From positions 11,940 to 75,939 of the forward strand of contig JBCAXJ010000017.1 of the NCBI GenBank assembly GCA_038534135.1: 64,000 nucleotides of DNA, read 5' to 3'. This DNA comes from Thermohalobaculum sp038534135. GTDB taxonomy: Bacteria; Pseudomonadota; Alphaproteobacteria; Rhodobacterales; Rhodobacteraceae. Position 1 is the first letter of the stretch, and every line of letters begins with the position of its first letter. The notes beneath the pieces were generated by a model. It did not search any database, was not told the DNA's origin, and saw nothing but the letters and a program-made list of their open reading frames with translations. Position numbers and translations under genes: made by a program. Below, in pieces: positions 61,828 to 64,000 of this stretch.

Positions 61828-62508
61828 TCAGGCGGGCGCGGACAGCGTGACGACGATCGCGTCGCCGGTGCGTGCGATGCTGTCCGGTGCCGGGTCTTGT
61901 GCCGAGACGACAAGGTCTTCGCCCGGATCGCTGATCGCGACGCCGTCCGCATCCCGGAACTCTGGCTCCAAGGCCAAACGATCAAGCGCCTCGATCACTC
62001 CACTGGGCTTGCGTCGATCCAAGTCGGGGACGAGCCGGAGTTCGTCAGCGCCATCAGGTGCGGGCACCGGCACGATCTTGAAGGTCAGCTTGGCCGAGAT
62101 GTCCGCCGAAAATCCGAACTGGTTCGCATAACGCGCATCGACCGGCGTGCAGTAGAGCCGCCGCGATGCCGTGTTGAGCCCGACCCGTGCAGGGACCGCA
62201 CGCACGGCGGCTTGCGTCGGCTTGACGGGCGTCGCGTTGCGGGCGCCGGATGCGCCCTGCCCCATGCGCAGCGCGACGCGCACTTCACCGCTGGTCTCGG
62301 GCAGCGCATAGAAGGTCGGGCGGTAGCCGATTTCCTGAAGCAGCCTCAGCTTCTCGTCGTCGCTTTCAGCATAGATGTCCAACACAGCACCCAGCGAGCC
62401 TTCATCCAGCGCGTGCTGGGCATCGGCCACGCCGCGCCCAACCTCGGCAATCACATCGCCAAGCGGAGAGGCGACCACGTCCTGCACCAGGTTCTTGATA
62501 TTGGTCAT
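61828..62508 (-). CDS. Unknown structural-looking protein with PASTA-like C-terminus
   Basis: A 226-residue protein starting MTNIKNLVQDVVASPLG after a GGAGATGACAC ribosome site. The first ~80 residues are helical and acidic (VIAEVGRGVADAQHALDEGSLGAVLDIYAESDDEKLRLLQEIGY). The middle is beta-rich, and the end (DLVVSAQDPAPDSIARTGDAIVVTLSA) resembles half of a PASTA repeat. No signal peptide. It starts 13 bp after the upstream PASTA protein stop, so they are cotranscribed. I do not recognise a family; similar helical openings occur in phage-tail/eCIS-associated proteins, but that needs a search. Confidence 0.65.
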   Translation of the reverse strand: MTNIKNLVQDVVASPLGDVIAEVGRGVADAQHALDEGSLGAVLDIYAESDDEKLRLLQEIGYRPTFYALPETSGEVRVALRMGQGASGARNATPVKPTQAAVRAVPARVGLNTASRRLYCTPVDARYANQFGFSADISAKLTFKIVPVPAPDGADELRLVPDLDRRKPSGVIEALDRLALEPEFRDADGVAISDPGEDLVVSAQDPAPDSIARTGDAIVVTLSAPA

Positions 62509-62521
62509 CGTGTCATCTCCC

Positions 62522-63778
62522 TCATTCCGCCGGGGCCGTGCCGAAGACCACGAGGACCTCCGCGCCATGCTTTGCCGTCGCCTGCGCCGCTGGGACCTGG
62601 CTGATCGATTGGCCCGGGGTGCCCTGCCCCGGCTTCACAACCTGATAGGCAGGTGCGAGGCGAAGCCCCACCGACCGCACCACGCGGCGCGCGGCGCTTT
62701 CGGTCAGTCCGGTCACATCCGGAACGGTCACATCGTCGGTTGCAGTTGTCGGGCGATCGACGTGAAGTTCGGTGCTGAGGCCCGAGCCAGTGGTCTCGGC
62801 CGCGCCGCCCAGGACGATCCGCCCGCCATCGGCGCTTGGCGTCCCCTTTAGGTCGACGCGCACGGTACCGATCCGGAAAGGATGCGCCTGAGTGCTCAGC
62901 GTCGTGTTCGCGATGCTCAGCTTGGTGCCGAGCCCGGTGACCACATCGGCGACATCGGCATCGATCCCCGCCGCTTTCTCGAGTTCGGCCACCTTGGCCG
63001 CAGCGTCGTCAGCCCGCTTCTTCTCGGCAACCAGGGACGCTTCAGCCGCCGTGAGGCGCGTGCTCGTGGTGAGAAGCTGTGCCTTGCTGGTCGCAAGCTC
63101 CTGATCCTTCAGGACGATGCGCTGGTTCTGCTCCAGCGTGATCGCGCGCAGGGCATCGATCTGCTTGGTCGACGCCACGGCAACGATGTTATCAGCACCT
63201 GCGGTCAGCCGATCGGAGGCATCCGCCGAGATGATGCGATCGTCGGTGTTGGTCACGATCGTCCCGCGCCGGATGTCACCAATGATCACGTCGTTGCCGG
63301 TCCGCGTCGTCGTAGCAATGCTGTCATTCGCGCCAGGAATAAGTCGTAGGTTCCGGTTGAGCGCGACTTCTGAACGGCCTTCCTGCAACGCAACACCGGC
63401 CACGACATGCGGGATGGAATTCAACCGCGCAGACGCCCGTGGCAGCGCAAAGGCGGTTTCCTCAAGCCGGTCGATCCGCCCGAAATCCACCTCGAGTATC
63501 TGACGGCGCCCGTCGAACCGCATGGCACCGCCCATCGAAAGCACGCGGGGCTGCGGATCGCCCTGTTCGGTGAGCCGCAGCGTCGGCGCGGAGCGAGCGT
63601 TGTCGAACAAGCCACCATCGATCTTGAAGCTGGCCCGGCCTTCCTGATCAGTTTTGGTCTCGTCGACCTGCTCCCAGCCCTGCGCTTCCAGCAGAAAGAC
63701 TTCGACTGAAACGCCGAGGCCTTGCGCCGGCTTGCCCTCGTCCGCGAAGATCTGGGCGTTGGCGATGATCCCACGCAT
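62522..63778 (-). CDS. Beta-sandwich / coiled-coil / PASTA-domain protein
   Basis: A 418-residue protein without a signal peptide. Residues 1-~110 (MRGIIANAQIFADEGKPAQG, DQEGRASFKIDGGLF) look like a transthyretin/carboxypeptidase-regulatory sandwich. A middle region includes a coiled coil around 215-275 (LEQNQRIVLKDQELATSKAQ, AEKKRADDAAAKVAELEKAA). The C-terminal PASTA domain reads VTVPDVTGLTESAARRVVRSVGLRL with GQSISQVPAAQATAKHGAEV. PASTA domains outside Ser/Thr kinases and PBPs are unusual in Gram-negatives. The start overlaps the upstream stop (TGATG). Shape suggests a fibre or scaffold; function unknown. Confidence 0.7.
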   Translation of the reverse strand: MRGIIANAQIFADEGKPAQGLGVSVEVFLLEAQGWEQVDETKTDQEGRASFKIDGGLFDNARSAPTLRLTEQGDPQPRVLSMGGAMRFDGRRQILEVDFGRIDRLEETAFALPRASARLNSIPHVVAGVALQEGRSEVALNRNLRLIPGANDSIATTTRTGNDVIIGDIRRGTIVTNTDDRIISADASDRLTAGADNIVAVASTKQIDALRAITLEQNQRIVLKDQELATSKAQLLTTSTRLTAAEASLVAEKKRADDAAAKVAELEKAAGIDADVADVVTGLGTKLSIANTTLSTQAHPFRIGTVRVDLKGTPSADGGRIVLGGAAETTGSGLSTELHVDRPTTATDDVTVPDVTGLTESAARRVVRSVGLRLAPAYQVVKPGQGTPGQSISQVPAAQATAKHGAEVLVVFGTAPAE

Positions 63779-64000
63779 CAGCCGATCTCCTTGCCCATGG
63801 TCAGGCGGATGGTCTCTGGTCCCATCTCAGCGGTGACCACGACCACAGCCTGACGTTGAAGCTGCGCACCGAAGGTCACGGATGTGGTGGCAACACCGCT
63901 GCCGTCACTGGTCACAACCGCAGAGCCGAAGGTCACGTTGTTCAGACGCGGTGCCGGAACACCTGCCGCCGCCGAGAGTGCCGTCGATGCCGCTGCATCG
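63778..64000 (-). CDS. C-terminal fragment of an unknown protein (5' end beyond the window)
   Basis: About 73 residues are visible, ending at a TGA (63778-63780) that overlaps the next start. The sequence (PRLNNVTFGSAVVTSDGSG, then FGAQLQRQAVVVVTAEMGPE, ending MGKEIG) is rich in beta-forming residues with a repeated FG-x-x-hydrophobic pattern, consistent with a beta-sandwich or fibre tip. It is translationally coupled to the PASTA-domain gene, so the two are probably one structural unit. No family recognised. Confidence 0.6.
   Translation of the reverse strand, partial: DAAASTALSAAAGVPAPRLNNVTFGSAVVTSDGSGVATTSVTFGAQLQRQAVVVVTAEMGPETIRLTMGKEIG

Noticed and set aside
1..64000. tRNA, rRNA, CRISPR, IS elements or integrase
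   Set aside because: No T-loop GGTTCGAATCC-type sequence, rRNA core, regular spacer-repeat array or transposase motif was found on either strand by reading.

Overview
The window is high-GC, densely packed chromosomal DNA of an alphaproteobacterium, most likely a marine Rhodobacteraceae (Roseobacter group) member. Supporting signs are cckA lying close to recA, two LexA sites of the alphaproteobacterial type (GAAC-N7-GAAC and its complement), a TRAP transporter cluster, a SoeABC-type sulfite dehydrogenase and a PaaZ-type bifunctional enzyme. I see no rRNA, tRNA, CRISPR array, transposase or integrase. About 60 protein genes are supported; the first and last are cut by the window edges.

Layout. 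1-5.2 kb: a HugZ-like haem utilisation gene (partial), thpR and tesA, with the ybbA/ybbP ABC exporter diverging from tesA at overlapping start codons. 5.2-11.2 kb: a small DUF4760-like gene, then an Asp/Glu-racemase-family gene diverging from an enolase-superfamily gene that leads into a complete TRAP transporter (dctP, dctQ, dctM), probably one uptake and catabolism unit. 11.3-13.4 kb: Bax-inhibitor-1 membrane protein, a DksA/TraR zinc-finger protein and cysE. 13.5-17.1 kb: a one-carbon module, with methyl-THF:corrinoid methyltransferase, a divergent MetF paralogue and a 'virulence factor' family protein on the minus strand, and canonical metF on the plus strand, separated by a 314-bp region rich in inverted repeats. 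17.2-23.2 kb: ppx/gppA and rlmE, an alpha/beta hydrolase, a phospholipase-D-like protein, a phytanoyl-CoA-dioxygenase-like enzyme and an agmatinase. 23.3-32 kb: guaB, an RsmB-like methylase, cckA, a small sulfotransferase, SOS-controlled recA, an HU protein and a SleB-type cell-wall hydrolase. 32-38.8 kb: meaB overlapping an atypical PPDK-like protein, then pgi and glpK. 38.8-47.3 kb: small membrane proteins, a TerB/DnaJ protein, a cytochrome c, two universal stress proteins, trpS, an epimerase, YtoQ and a DUF1045 protein.

47.5-52.4 kb holds soeA-soeB-soeC, a membrane-bound molybdenum/iron-sulfur sulfite:quinone oxidoreductase. A small, AT-richer gene for a predicted secreted protein lies exactly between soeA and soeB, sharing a 4-base stop/start overlap with each. 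This is the most unusual arrangement in the window. It is followed by a palindromic repeat, a secreted PI-PLC-like protein with its own near-consensus promoter, an ATP-dependent DNA ligase, a CurA-like reductase diverging from paaZ across a dyad, and a Gfo/Idh/MocA dehydrogenase.

The right end (59.8-64 kb) changes character. It has a T4 gp19-like tail-tube protein, an imuA with its own LexA box but no imuB or dnaE2 beside it, an SDR, and then three tightly spaced minus-strand genes of structural appearance (beta-rich, coiled coil, PASTA) that run off the edge. This may be the margin of a contractile-injection or phage-tail-like locus, but the diagnostic sheath, baseplate and ATPase genes are not in view.
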